From the NCBI GenBank assembly GCA_004151065.3, contig NWUY0300006720.1:67057-101597 (forward strand): 34,541 nt of DNA. The letters are read 5' to 3'. Below are positions 9,301-20,160 of the stretch, in pieces. The first letter of the stretch is position 1, and each line of letters starts with the position of its first letter. Below the pieces are notes generated by a model, which saw nothing but the letters and a program-made list of their open reading frames with translations, was not told where the DNA came from and did no database searches. The stretch comes from Larix sibirica (lineage: Eukaryota > Streptophyta > Pinopsida > Pinales > Pinaceae). Position numbers and translations under genes: made by a program.

Positions 9301-10912
9301 GTGATGATTTTGTAGATAACATTACAGAGGGCAATGGGGTGGAAGTTGGCGGGGTTAGCAGGCTTGCTGGTCTTGGGAATGAGAGTGAGAAAGGTAGAGT
9401 TGAAGGCAGGGATGATGGAGCCGGAGGAACGGGAGGCTTCCACAACCTGCTAGACATCATCCTTAACAATTTCCAAGTAATTTGGAAGAAATCAATGGTG
9501 AATCCATCTAGTCCAGGAGCCTTGCCAGGCTTCATTTCCTTTACGACGATCTCAACTTCGCTGGGTGAGATAGGGCTCATGAAATTATTGTTCTGCTCAT
9601 CCGTGATAAGGTTGGGAATATTCTGAAGGATGTGCTGAGAGGCTTGAGCTCTGTCAGTATTGTCATCATTAAGGAGGTTATTGTAGAAGAGGACGTGCTC
9701 TTTTTCAATATCATCTTTGTTGAGGACCGTGTCTCCAGTGTTGGTTTTGAGCCTAGTGATTCTGTTGCTTTGCCTGCGTTGGATCATAGCATTGTGGAAG
9801 AATTTGGTGTTTCTTTCTCCCTCTTTGAGCCAATGGACTCTGGATTTTTGTGTCCACAGAGTTTCTTCTTGCTGATTCCTGATGTCCAGTTGGCTTAGAA
9901 TGTTTTGTTCATGTAGCAGGAGCTCATAAGTGTAGCCCTGATGAATGGCCCTGGTTTGGATGTCATCAAGGTTGTGCTCGAGCTTGCATTTCTCCTCAAG
10001 GATGTTGCCAAATTCGTTTTTGTTCCAAAACTTGAGCTACCTTTTGATAAATTTAAGCTTTTGTTGAAATTCGTACATGAGAGATCCCTCTCTTCCCTGA
10101 AATGAGGACCACCAGTCTTTGATTTTTCCTTTCAGATCTGGATGGGAGAGCCAAAATTGTTCAAATCTGAAGGGTCTGCGAGAGTCTGGTGCATCCCATT
10201 CAATGTGGAGAGAGATCGGCCAGTGATCTGAACCAGCGAAGGGAAGAATCGAGGTGGCAATATTAAGATGGTTCCTTAGCAGTGAGTCAGAGATGAGAAA
10301 GCGATCTAGCCTCAAAGACACTTGGGTGTTGCCACCTCTCCTATTGTTCCAAGTGTAAATGCCATTATTGGTTTCGAGATCGGCCAGGGAGTGATCTCGA
10401 ATGAAGGTTTGAAAGGCCAGGTTGTCTCTGTCAAGTCTGTGGATTCCTCCTTTCTTCTCGTTGAGATTGGTGATAATATTGAAGTCTCCACCCATAATCC
10501 ATGGCATGGTCTGGCAATGGGTATGAAGCTAGGAGAGATAGTTGAGGAGCTATAGTTTCTGATCCAGCCTTTGAGGGCCATAGACATTAGTGATCCTGCC
10601 TTTGTAAGTGGTACCAAGAATGTGAAAATTTCCAGAGAGTGTATGGTGACTAGAAAAGAAATCATCGAGACTTATAACATTGGGATCCCAGGAAATGGCT
10701 ATACCTCTGGAAGCACCCTTAGCATCAGTGGTTATTACTTCAGCTTTTTTCTAGCAATTATTGATGAAAGTGCGGAGCTTCAGCTCCGAGGTTTTTGTTT
10801 CCTGTAACATAATGAGAGCAGGTTTTTCTTTCAGAATTTTGTTTTTCAACATTCTTCTTTTGGAGTCGCTACCGATTCCTCTGATATCCCAACTGATGAT
10901 CTTTAGCTCCAT
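6378..10912 (-). pseudogene. LINE copy B ORF2: endonuclease, reverse transcriptase, RNase H
   Basis: About 1,510 codons. The ATG at 10912 overlaps the ORF1 stop (TAATG) and is followed by MELKIISWDIRGIG and MLQETK, the start of an APE-like endonuclease. Further endonuclease motifs are GGDFN (near 10490), RLDRFLIS and AGSDHWPISLH, the catalytic His region. RT motifs follow: KAPGLDG, LSKAFDKTNW and FIDD (catalytic Asp pair at 8811-8816). RNase H lies at about 7110-6690 (FDGASKGNPGPAG, AELLAL, EGDSQIII, ANKLADHLAN), then a Pro/His-rich tail ending HVPHAEL. Breaks: TAG stops at 10751, 10550, 10529, 10037, 9450, 9057, 7191 and 6780 (lowest base given) and one frameshift near 9472. The protein would nick target DNA and copy the element RNA into it. 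Confidence 0.93.
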
Positions 10913-12407
10913 TAATTCAATGGTTGGAATATGGTGGTGAGCTTATTGCTCGTGCCAGAGTCAATGAGGTATTCTCCAAGTTCTCGAAGTAGTTGTTTAT
11001 TGGGATTTCTTCCTTTCTTCGAGAGCACATTTTGTCCTTTGGGGATTTCCTTGCATTTGAGAACTTTTCTAAGCCCAAGTGGGTTGGGGTCGGAGGATTT
11101 AGCAGGAGGTTCCGTCAGAGGCAGGAAGATCTGTTGCAGGGCTAAAGACTGATAGGCTTCTTTGAAGAGATCAAACTGGCTTTGCAGAATACTGTGGAAG
11201 TCATTCTTGGACCAAGCTTCTTGAATGGCTTCAAGATCTAGTTCTCTAGTCTCCATATCCTTGAGATCAAGAATGTTGTTGGCAGAGGGTGAAAGAGCTT
11301 GTTGAAGCGGGACAATATTGGAGTCAGGTTCAATTGCTTCGGTTTGCGGAGTGGGATTGGAGGGTTCAGGGATATCGAGGGTTTGCTGAGATAGGACAGA
11401 GAAGCTGTTGTGGCATTCAGGATTGGTAGAGGTACTGGGGGCGGTGGTTTTCTTTCTAGATCTTCTACGGTTGGAGGTTTTCATGAATCCCTCTTCATCA
11501 GTTTTAGTCGGGGCTAGGGGAGGTTTGGGTTTAGTGTTCAGGGGACATTCGCGAAAGAGATGGCCTTGCTCGTGACACTTTCTGCATCTGAAGGGTATGT
11601 GCTCGTAGTTTAAAGGTTGAATCCAATCAATGTCTTGAAAGGAGAGGCATATGGCTTCAGGGAGAGCAGCGGAGATATCCATGTTTATGCAGATTCGGGC
11701 GTAGGAGGTGTATCGAGCAGCAAGGGTAGCATCGGAGGCTTGAACAAAGGATCCCAGGGTGTTGCCTATGCCGGCAAGGGTTTCCAGGTTCCAATACTCT
11801 TGGGGCAATGAGTACAGCCTTAACCAGACCGGTACTACTTTGAAGTATTTTGTTTCAGGACTAAAATTCTCCTTCCAGTCCCGAATGTACAGACCTGCGG
11901 AGTGTAGAAAATACGGTCCGCCTTGAAATATGCGATTCTTGTCTTCCAGATTTTGAAAAATCCTTTGAAACCTAATTTGAGATCGCATTGTCCTTTTGGA
12001 TTCCAGGTGTTGGTGATCCACCATGTACGATTCTTTTCTGTAGGCCATAAGCCTATGAATTTGCAGATGATGGCATGGTCATGCATATACTATATGTGCT
12101 GACTTACAAGGGTGGATGTGACTTCATACCTTGGAATTTGATTCGCTTTTGGTTTGCATTTGCTAGCGTTATTGTTCCTCGTTCATGCTTCATGATTCGT
12201 GCTTGTTGATTTATGAGTCGATGAGATTGGATCTGTAGTTCCATCTTCTTCCTTTCCAATGCTTGGTTTAGGCTTTCTCGCATGCTGATCGGTGACTGCA
12301 GATGTCAGATCAGATCCCAGTAGGAGGAGGGGCTTGATGATTTGAGTACGGCGAGCTGCTATTTGACTGAAGGATTGTTTAGAGAGACCCCCGCTGGAGG
12401 CTGCCAT
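10912..12407 (-). pseudogene. LINE copy B ORF1: RNA-binding gag-like protein with CCHC zinc knuckle
   Basis: The start ATG at 12407 opens MAASSGGLSKQSF. The frame has TGA at 12183 and a TAG just before the stretch HAIICKFIGLWPTEKN, then shifts by one base near 11960 and continues through LEDKNRIFQGGPYFLHSAG and VWLRLYSLPQEYW. This order matches the plant LINE ORF1 domain known as DUF4283. A zinc knuckle follows, CRKCHEQGHLFREC (C-X2-C-X4-H-X4-C, 11545-11586), then a basic KTSNRRRSRKKT patch and a polar C-terminus. It would coat element RNA in the ribonucleoprotein. Its TAA stop at 10914-10912 shares its last base with the ORF2 ATG. Confidence 0.9.
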
Positions 12408-12471
12408 GGTAGAGTCTGCACAGAGATCAGGCGGCTAGGTCAAGGATCAGAGACCCTAGCAGAGCGCATTT

Positions 12472-13080
12472 TTTCAAAAGAGGGCATAAGTCATTCAATA
12501 TAATCAAATAATTATAACATATTTTTATTTTTATTTTTTGAAAGGTGGTAAAATTTATCATAACTTAATGGTCAAAGTGCAGAGGAGATACATCACTATT
12601 ATTTAATGAAAAGAAAGTCACGTGAAATAATAACTAGTTGGTGGTGGTCCATAAGGGGCATATATTCATTCATGCCATATCCCTATAGGTATTGGGCCAT
12701 TAACCCATTTCCTTATATACGAGGAAGACAGTTCTTGGTCACTCATAAACAATTTTAACTCTTACTCCATAACCAAAAGGCAAGTTCAAATTATATAGTA
12801 TATGCAAGAAATCATTTTTTTCCTTTTAACAAAAATGGATAGATTTTGTATTTATAAATTGTTTTGTTCCACACTAATCAACATATAAATACAAAAACAC
12901 AATCCTATATGAGCTTTTTTACCATGTCATGTTCATCAAAATTTCAAAACTATTGAGTAGCAATATCAAAATATAACTACTATCCTTCATAGAGGACGTA
13001 CTAGCTATTCTACTTGTATAAACTAGCAAAAAGATACCTAGATATAATGAAGTTTTATGAAACATAATAGATATTTAAAA
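12472..13080. other. AT-rich stretch without a supported gene
   Basis: I see no protein-like frame. A CACGTG hexamer lies at 12619-12624 and a TATA-like ttatatac near 12713, followed by CA-rich leader-like sequence. This resembles a plant promoter or an LTR, but no transcript unit is recognisable downstream, so I do not call a promoter. Confidence 0.4.
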
Positions 13081-13773
13081 CTATGGGAACTTGTTCTTGA
13101 AGTTAGCTTCCTCATGTCCTCCTCGAGTTTGGTTGGCTTCAGTATTTACCATTTCATCCCAATCCTTCTTTGCTTTCACGGTGTCTTCTCCCTTGCTATC
13201 CACTAACTCTATTCCCATGGAGACTTTGACATTTGATGTTGTAAAGAAGGAATCCCTACTTAGAATATTAACCATATTGTGAAGAAGGTTGTGTTCATAT
13301 TCAAGGGACTATATACGTGTCTTCCGTTGCATAAGTGTTTCCATTACCACCGCATAAGAAATAACATGGAATTCTTCCTATGCATGCACTTTGCCAACCA
13401 CTAAGAAAAATGATGCGCTATTCCATGTAATGAGATATTCATGCCTTCTTAAAATCCTACGAAATTTCAATATATCATATAGTAGACACATTTGTGGAAA
13501 GGGAATGTTTACATTCCATTATGCTATTCTTCCAAGATGGTTTCAGATAGCACGGGAGAAATCCTAATAGAATTCCCAAATGCAGAGGAGAAAACAAGCG
13601 AAGGGAAGATTCAAATGCAAGGCAAACAATATCTTGAGAACCAACAACCCCATGCTTCATAACAATAAACAAACCCGAGACAAAGATGAAGAGTCCCAAA
13701 ATAACAAAGGTGTAAAGAACCCCAACAAATCCACCAAGCTCGGGAAGAAAGGCTCAAAGAAACAAGGGCTTGG
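13081..13773 (-). pseudogene. Decayed protein frame with hydrophobic segments, product not recognised
   Basis: One frame can be read from 13773 to 13081 (231 codons) with no insertion or deletion but six internal stops. It looks protein-like: hydrophobic helices (SLVDLLGFFTPLLFWDS; MGLLVLKILFALHL; ACFLLCIWEFY), then a polar part with FRRILRRHEYLITWNSASFF, VISYAVVMETLMQRK, LEYEHNLLHNMVNIL and a charged end KAKKDWDEMVN. Several stops fall where Trp would suit the context. The same frame continues more weakly upstream to a GTAAGT on the minus strand at 14001-13996, which could be an old splice donor. It may be a relic of a host membrane protein gene. I cannot name a family. Confidence 0.4.
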
Positions 13774-14294
13774 TTATAGAAGAAACAATGAAATGCAACA
13801 GGAAAATAGGATATTGTTGAGATTGGAAAGAAACTGGACAATAGGATTTTAAGCAAAAAGCCACCAGCATTTCAATGGTATAATCCACTGATAGAATTCG
13901 CCTTTCGATATTTGTGGAACATGTGAAATTGAACACCATAGAATATTCTATACAAGAGTTGAACCAAAAGTAATTAACAAGGGAGCGAGGATGGAACTTA
14001 CCGGAAGTTGAGCCCCTCTCCTTACGACTAGAATTATCCCCTTTCCCATACCATAACAGATGCAATTGAGCCCCTCCATCAAATTCCATGCAAATAAATT
14101 CACATGCTTGTCAAAATGAATGCCCTTATGTGTGCATAAATCTAAATTGTGCGAGAGTACCTAGGTATTTAATTGAGTTTGCGTGAGATAAATGACCTAC
14201 CCCTACCATTGTGGGTACGTGAGGGGCATGCAACTTATGTCAAATAACACCATGGTGTAGGGGGGTGGGTTGGAGGCCAAGCCTCCCACAAACA
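13774..14294. other. Stretch without a firm gene
   Basis: The minus-strand frame of the neighbouring pseudogene can be followed upstream here with further stops. A frame starting at 14089 (MEFDGGAQLHLLWYGKGDN) runs into GTAAGT. This could be a first exon of the same relic, but the evidence is thin. Confidence 0.25.
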
Positions 14295-14660
14295 TTAAGT
14301 GTCCCCTCGATTTAACCTTGTCCCTTGGTTTGCTAATGAATCAACTCTAAAATTGATATGCCTTAAGACATGGAAGAATGCTACACTTTGAAAACCCTTG
14401 GATTCAATCTTGACTTGATGAAGAATTCTCACAAGCTTTCCCTCATGGATAGGAGAGGGGTCATTCATGAGGTTTTTAACAATATTTGAATCATCGAGAA
14501 TTGAGAGGTATTTAATCCTTCTGGTATCAATCAACATCATCCCTTGAAACAAAACAAGCACTTCAACTTAGTTAATAGTCAACTTCCCCAATCCCCATTG
14601 AAAGGAGGTTTCTCGGTTTCCATCAGAATCAACTAGGATCCCCCCACACCTATCACCTCT
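14295..14660 (-). pseudogene. LINE RNase H fragment (old)
   Basis: On the minus strand from about 14660 the reading gives GGILVDSDGNRETSFQWGLG, a stop where NNQ is expected (TIN*VEVLVLF), then YLSILDDSNIVKNLMND and FFHVLRHINFRVDSLANQGT. This is the order of a plant LINE RNase H: a first acidic strand with G-rich turn, the N-N-x-A/V-E helix, the GDS strand (here DDS) and the final R-x-x-D-x-LAN helix. The domain is isolated, with no RT upstream within 2 kb, so it is a remnant of a family different from copies A and B. Confidence 0.7.
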
Positions 14661-15301
14661 AAGAAACACTTTCAATACAAATACATATTTATAAAGTGTT
14701 CATTTTGAGTTCATAAACATTTGTAAATTGTTGATTTTTTAAGCAAGTGTTTCTCTTGATATAATTATAAATACAAATTTATTGATTATTAATTTTAATA
14801 TCATAGCAATTTATAGATCATCAAATTTTTAATAATAAATTGATGCATTTTTCACATCCAAAGAATTAAATTAAATAATCAAAAACACATTTGCAATATA
14901 AATACAATACGAAATACAAGATAACATAATGTGAACTAATTTATAAAAGCGTAACTAATATTAAACAATTTAATTTAGATTATGTATTACATATAACTAA
15001 ATGAAATATCCCCATGGATGTGGGTGATGGAAAACTTGTAAGCACTTCCATGGATGGTTGAAGCAAGGGGGACAACTAGCTAAGGAAGGGCTCTAGATAT
15101 CTTGCTCCCAACTAGTTCAATGGACACCTTAACTTTCTCACCTCAGGTCAGTTGGCAAAGGCACAGAACTAGGATTTTTATTTCAGAGGAAGAAGTAAAA
15201 GGCTTTAACTCAAAGCACGATTGCTCTGACTATGTTGGTCATGGCGGCTTTGATGGCGTTAATGCTTGGTGAGTACGCCCCTGCTTGAAAGGAAATTGAT
15301 C
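14661..15301. other. AT-rich stretch, nothing recognised
   Basis: 14690-15000 is very AT-rich with short direct repeats such as aatttat. 15001-15301 is of ordinary composition. I see no frame, RNA gene or repeat boundary that I can support. Confidence 0.4.
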
Positions 15302-15574
15302 TGTAACACCGAGGGGTGAGGCGCAAAGATGGTTATATAAGCCTCACCTCTCAAGCTAAACTAATAAACAAACTCAAAATACTTACTCAAGGACAATAAT
15401 AACTCAATGAAATAAGAGAAAGGCAAGAACTGACTTGTATTAGCATGAGTCTTAAGAGCCTTTATAAATGATTACATCTGTGTCCACACTTGACAAGTCA
15501 AAGAGAGCTCATTGAATGATGCTTGTTATTTAAAAATATAAACTAGCTACTTTAGCTACTTAGGTGTTAACACA
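15302..15574 (+). repeat. Possible short solo LTR
   Basis: The segment begins TGTAACACC and ends GGTGTTAACACA, giving imperfect inverted TG...CA ends as in LTRs, with a TATATAAG box at about 15334. The bases on either side (tgatc before; caatc after 15572) agree at three of five positions, so a target-site duplication is not established. No matching second LTR was found in the window. Confidence 0.3.
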
Positions 15575-16873
15575 ATCTATAACCCTAAATGGGATGGGTG
15601 TACCCTCATCCAACCCAAACATTATGCATGCTTGGCAGATTGGCAACATCATGCAGATTAATAAGGAGGACATTGATTTAGTTAGCAATGGCAACAATAA
15701 GGATTCGTGGCGAGCGTGTGGTCTTACTAAATGCTATCTATGGCCTTTTAAAGGGTAAAAGATGGAAATGAGAGAATGTGAAGGCAAGCAGAGTGATGCT
15801 CTGGTGCAATCAATGATTATTGGTACAAGTATAGAATATAGGGGTAAGCAGAGAAAAGTCAGCATTGTTGTGATCAATTTGGAAAAGGGGGTCGATACTC
15901 AATGTAATTTTCATTGGATATTTGGTGCAATGGCCCCTCATCAGCGTGCATGAAGCTGAAGAGGCGGTAGGAGAAGGATGGGAAGACATGAAGGTACCCA
16001 CATCGATTCGCGACATTCCTTAAGTGCAGAGGTTCCCCTACACACTGAGGTTCCCCTACACAAGTGTAGAATTTGAACTGGACAAAGTCTATAATCCCAT
16101 ATTGGAATACTAAAAATATATTGGTTCGTGTTCTTATGCAGAAGGAATTCTTCCAGCAAGAGACTTTGCGAGTTTTAGGCGGAATTATAGATGAATTGAA
16201 TAGATGAGCAATTGTATAGTTTGAGGTTGGTTGCAAATACTTGTTACCAACTGGTGGGTGACAATGGAAATAATTCCTAGGCAGATCACGTAGGACTCTT
16301 GTCGGACGGGATAGGGTTGCCGCATCTTGGGCAAGCTCCTGTGTAGTTGATGGTTTTTGTGTAGTTTTGTGTTGTTCATGGTTTTGAAGTACTTAGTCTT
16401 TTGGTTGCATTGTAAACCCAGATTCCCTTTAGGTAGGTTTTGCTTATCTTTGTAATTATTATGTTCCTTTGTCATGTCCACGCTGTCAAATCTTTCTCAA
16501 GTCTGGTTTCCCTCAACTGGTCAGACTTTGGGTTTCCCTGGTGATTTGAAACAATAGTCTAAAACTCTTCCTTTTATGGTTACGATGATATTTCTAAAGG
16601 TTATCCGACCAGTGTTTTTCTGAATTGGACCCTCATTATAAAAAATCCTCTTGTGTTATAATTTGTTAAATATTAATTGTTTTTGGCAAAGTGAGAAAAG
16701 TCCAATTTCTCCTTGGAATTTGAAGCGAACCATTGTTATGGTCCACCTTCCAAGGCCAGCCAAATAAAAATTGAAGGCTAGGAGAGAGAAGGATAGTATT
16801 CATTCTTGGGGGCAAGAGAGGAGGAGAAAGAACACAGAGGTCACTGGCAGCAATGAGAGCTTGAAGATGACTG
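15575..16873. other. Stretch without a supported gene
   Basis: Contains a direct repeat of gaggttcccctacac at about 16028 and 16046. The part 16300-16660 has the T- and G-rich character of a plant LINE 3' untranslated region read on the plus strand, but no coding domain precedes it and no poly(A) tail with a target-site duplication ends it. Short frames on both strands show no recognisable domain. Confidence 0.3.
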
Positions 16874-18227
16874 TGTGATGTCCCTTTCCATGAGATCAAT
16901 CCAGATGGTTATTTGATGTCACTTAGGCCTACAACGTTTTTTTTTTAAAAGAGACATTTTAGATGGTATTGGGAATTCCATGGTATTGTCCATGGTATGG
17001 ACCTTCAGAGGAAGAGAAGAGGTAGGGAAACGCCTCATCTAAGCATCATGAATTTTGGATTTGGTCTCTTGTCGAGTATCCTAGTGAACTAGGGTTTTCA
17101 TCAAGGTTTGGCAAACCCTTCCATCACTTGTTTGGTTTTAGTGTTGCTAGATCCACTTTAGCTAAATGATGGGAAATCCATTCGTGGTTTCCAATTGAAC
17201 TTCATTTGACATTTTATCTTCAGATTTGTGGAGGATAATGTGGCACTTGCAAAGGGAGGCCAAATTACCATTAGAGGAGGCCGTGAGCATTTTATAAGCG
17301 TCGATCACTCTTCTTACGGGGTATAAAACATCTTGAGGAATAGTGTGACACCTGAGGTCTACTAGGGGTTTGAGGAGGAATCGATTCCATCCTTCCACCT
17401 TCATAGATTAAGAGGGTTTTTTCCATAGTATGTGAAGATTACCAAGTCATTTATAGATGGGCCACGAGACTTGGGAAAGGCCGAGCTCATTTCATGGTGA
17501 ATCCAAGCTCCATTGAGTCTATTTAAAGAGTTGTAAGAGGGGTCGATCCCACACTTAATTGATTCACGGGTTTTCGAGGATTATCAAGCCACTATAGGAG
17601 GGAGTTGAGTGCTTGTGGAGAAGGTCACAATCCATGACAGTTGGAAGACCCATAAGCAAGCCATGAGGGCTGAGAGTTGAGGGAGAGTCAAGTTATCTCG
17701 TGGGGGCAGGGTGTGAGCCTGTGGAGAGAGTCGAGGCTCTTGGTGAAGGATGGAGATTGTTGGGGCAAGGTCGTGACTATTGAGTAGCAGATCGTGAACC
17801 CAATGAAATGGGTCATGAGTTGCAGAGGCAATTGTGGGAAGTGCGACTATCCTTGAGGAGGACGAGAACCACAAAGTGGAAAATTTTCCCTTAGGACAAC
17901 ACAGTGTCATTCGTGATCTGAATTTGGAGACTAAGATAGCTTTTCATGGATGCATCAGTTTTAGAGGAACTGTGGCGATAATCCCAGTATTTGGTTCATT
18001 TTGTTGTGTTTTATGGTGTAGTTGTTATAGCAACCATAGAGAATAGTGTTGTCATGTCCATAATAGAAATTTAAAGTTCTCTCTCTTTCATTTTATGTGG
18101 TTACTCACTAAATGTTTGACAAAATTCCTATATGAGAATTTATGCAAAATTCCTAAATGAATGCACATGCTAACTGTTTGACAAAAGTACACAACCAAAA
18201 CATCAATTTTGCATCGAGTATATTACA
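16874..18227 (+). repeat. 5' LTR
   Basis: Starts TGTGATGTCCC and ends ATTACA, next to the primer-binding site. It aligns along its whole length with 22022-23374. Well-kept shared blocks include ggtattgggaattccatggt, tcatttatagatgggccacg and catcaattttgcat near the end. No convincing TATA box was singled out. Confidence 0.85.
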
Positions 18228-18228
18228 G

Positions 18229-18241
18229 AGGTATCAAAGTT
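18229..18241 (+). other. Primer-binding site (tRNA-iMet type, degenerate)
   Basis: The sequence aggtatcaaagtt directly follows the 5' LTR. The usual plant site complementary to initiator tRNA-Met is TGGTATCAGAGC, so the GGTATCA core is kept and the outer bases have changed. Its position fixes the LTR end and the plus-strand orientation. Confidence 0.75.
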
Positions 18242-18281
18242 GGTTTTAATTTGAGGGGAAATTCAGTAAGGAGCTATTACA

Positions 18282-19205
18282 ATGGTGTTAGGAAAGATGA
18301 AGAAAGATGTAGATATGGGTGATGAGCGAGATCCTACAAAGAAGAATTTATTTAGGTTACTAAATCAACTAGTCAAGGGACACGAGCAGGAAAATCAGAA
18401 ACATGATGAAATGCTTGCTGATATTTGGGAATATCTATACATGCTTCGATATCGAGAATATCTAGCCATTCTTTGGGAGGAATGTGCAGTCATACCTTTT
18501 CGAGATTATCACAAAGCCAAGTAAAAAATCTAGCCAAACTGGGACGAGGATTATCTTAAAAGCATAGGGTAGAAGTTGAACAAAGATGAGCATGAAGAAT
18601 AGGAGAAGAAGTAGGCATCTATCCATGTTGAGGATATGTGCAAAAAGGAAGACCAAACAATAACATACGAGGACAATGACACCGATATAGTGGGTGGGAA
18701 TACCTATGATGCAGGGTCCAAATCAACATAAGATGAAGATGCGGTGGCTTGTCCTACTTATGATCACTATAGGGATATGGAGGAGACAACTTATTTCCCT
18801 ATGTATGATGCTGATGATGACATGGATTCCACACCCCATCCTATTTATGACAGGTACGATGATGCAGACATGATTGTACCTAGATATGACGAGTTGGGAG
18901 TGGGTGGACCTGAGCATGATGAGAACTTAGCACAGGATGAGTTACCTTTTGAGGATGATTTCATTTCTTAGGAGGAAGATAATGAAGGGACTAAAGTGGT
19001 GGATGAAAACTTGAATGAGGATCATATTCCACATGAGTCCCATCACTACACGGTGTTGACTAGTGAGATAGTTGATCCTCTGTGTGATAGCCCACACCAT
19101 GCCAATGAGATGACACTGCATGATTTGGAGAGGCAACTATTGGTCATAGAGGAGTATATTATGCAGGTATTGACAAGAACAAATGGTACTCATAAGTTTA
19201 TTTAA
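18282..19205 (+). pseudogene. Gag-like frame with acidic Tyr-Asp repeats (decayed)
   Basis: One frame without shifts runs from ATG 18282 (MVLGKMKKDVDMGDERD) to TAA at 19203-19205, with several internal TAG and TAA stops. The first 80 codons are charged and helix-prone (HEQENQKHDEMLADIWEYL). The middle is very acidic with repeated aromatic-Asp motifs: CPTYDHYRDME, FPMYDADDDMDSTPHPIYD, YDDADMIVPRYDELG. The last part is helical (LHDLERQLLVIEEYIM). Position after the primer site suggests gag, but I see no zinc knuckle and cannot match it to a named gag family. Part of it recurs at 1-205. Confidence 0.55.
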
Positions 19206-19554
19206 CACCTTATGTGGAAGACCTATTTGGAGGAGAGGCACAAGGGAGTTGCAGAAGGGGTCACTAGTATCCAATTGTGCATCATCAAAGAAGGTTTAGA
19301 ATAGATGAATTCAAATTACTTGCAGTTGTTCATGGATAGGGAACTTTCTCTTAGGTTCACTAAATACAAGGTGTAGAATGTTGAGGAGCTTGGTAACCAA
19401 CTGAGTTTGGCACACTCTTCACCATTGACAGCAACATAGTCTCCATCATTTTTAGTAATTGAGATACATGAGGGAGTTAGTGGCATTCATGGTTTGAGCT
19501 ATGAGCTTCTTGTGATGACTTCGTGCGAGATTTGACACGGAGAGTTTTGACCAA

Positions 19555-20160
19555 GTGTTAGTTTTGCATTACGAGGATCATGAGCTGCCTGTGTGGGAGA
19601 GAGGCTTAGCCATGGAGGAGGTAGTTGAGAAGATTTTGTGTGGGACAACTAGCATGGGAGAATATGCATCAATGGATTGGGTGGACATATATATGGAATC
19701 ATCCTTGGATAAAATTTTAGCTTATATCAATAAAGCGTTGGCTACAACAGCACATATAGGATACACGATGGCACAGGATGTCCCAGTTTCATGCAACAAT
19801 ATACAGGAGAGTACACAGATACACGGTGGTGTACAATGGAGCTTTGGATTGTTTCTCCCAGGGATTCCTCCTGACAGAGTCATTGAGCATACCATTGACT
19901 TGAAGATACCTAGGATTGAGGAGTGGATGGTTGAGCCTCGTGGAGAAATATATACCTCGACAATTGAGTTTCAATGGGGATATCACCAGATGATGGACAA
20001 AGAGTCGGACACTCACAATGTTGCCTCCAGGTGTTGTTATGATTTCTCGGGCACACCATTAGGATTTAGTGACGTACCTGACAATGTCCAATTTTGCTTA
20101 TCATTATGGAGGTTTCAATTGTCCTTCTTTAATGGTTCCATTATATGTAACAGGGCTTGA
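19555..20160 (+). CDS. 201-codon frame inside the LTR element, unknown product
   Basis: The longest uninterrupted frame of the element, beginning MLVLHYEDHELPVWERG, although the first codon is TTG or GTG-like in context and the frame is open a little upstream (RFDTESFDQV). It contains MEEVVEKILCGTTSMG, SSLDKILAYINKALATTAH and IPRIEEWMVEPRG. It is in a different frame from the gag-like part. There is no protease, RT or integrase motif. It may be a surviving piece of an element protein. I would not treat it as a host gene. Confidence 0.3.
   Translation: MLVLHYEDHELPVWERGLAMEEVVEKILCGTTSMGEYASMDWVDIYMESSLDKILAYINKALATTAHIGYTMAQDVPVSCNNIQESTQIHGGVQWSFGLFLPGIPPDRVIEHTIDLKIPRIEEWMVEPRGEIYTSTIEFQWGYHQMMDKESDTHNVASRCCYDFSGTPLGFSDVPDNVQFCLSLWRFQLSFFNGSIICNRA

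Larger units (their letters stand above)
5226..12471 (-). mobile_element. L1-type LINE copy B, nearly full length (about 7.2 kb)
   Basis: Minus-strand LINE with, 5' to 3', a short 5' leader (12471-12408), ORF1 (12407-10912), ORF2 (10912-6378), ORF3 (5947-5446) and a 3' end with 78-bp repeats cut by the gap at 5225. The gene order and the plant RNase H after the reverse transcriptase place it with plant L1 elements; an extra frame after ORF2 is unusual. ORF1 has one frameshift and two stops. ORF2 has one frameshift and eight TAG stops, so the copy is dead but well preserved. The 5' boundary is estimated from where GC-rich coding-like sequence gives way to AT-rich DNA near 12471. The 3' poly(A) and target-site duplication cannot be seen. 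Confidence 0.88.

Noticed and set aside
6780-10753. TAG-only stops as a sign of stop-codon reassignment
   Set aside because: ORF1, ORF3 and other relics here use TAA, TGA and TAG as disabling stops, and CHG deamination explains the TAG bias.
12601-12760. Promoter with CACGTG and TATA-like box
   Set aside because: Both motifs are short, and no gene or element in the right orientation follows.
15874-16236. 120-codon minus-strand frame
   Set aside because: No recognisable domain; it overlaps a small direct repeat and a competing frame.
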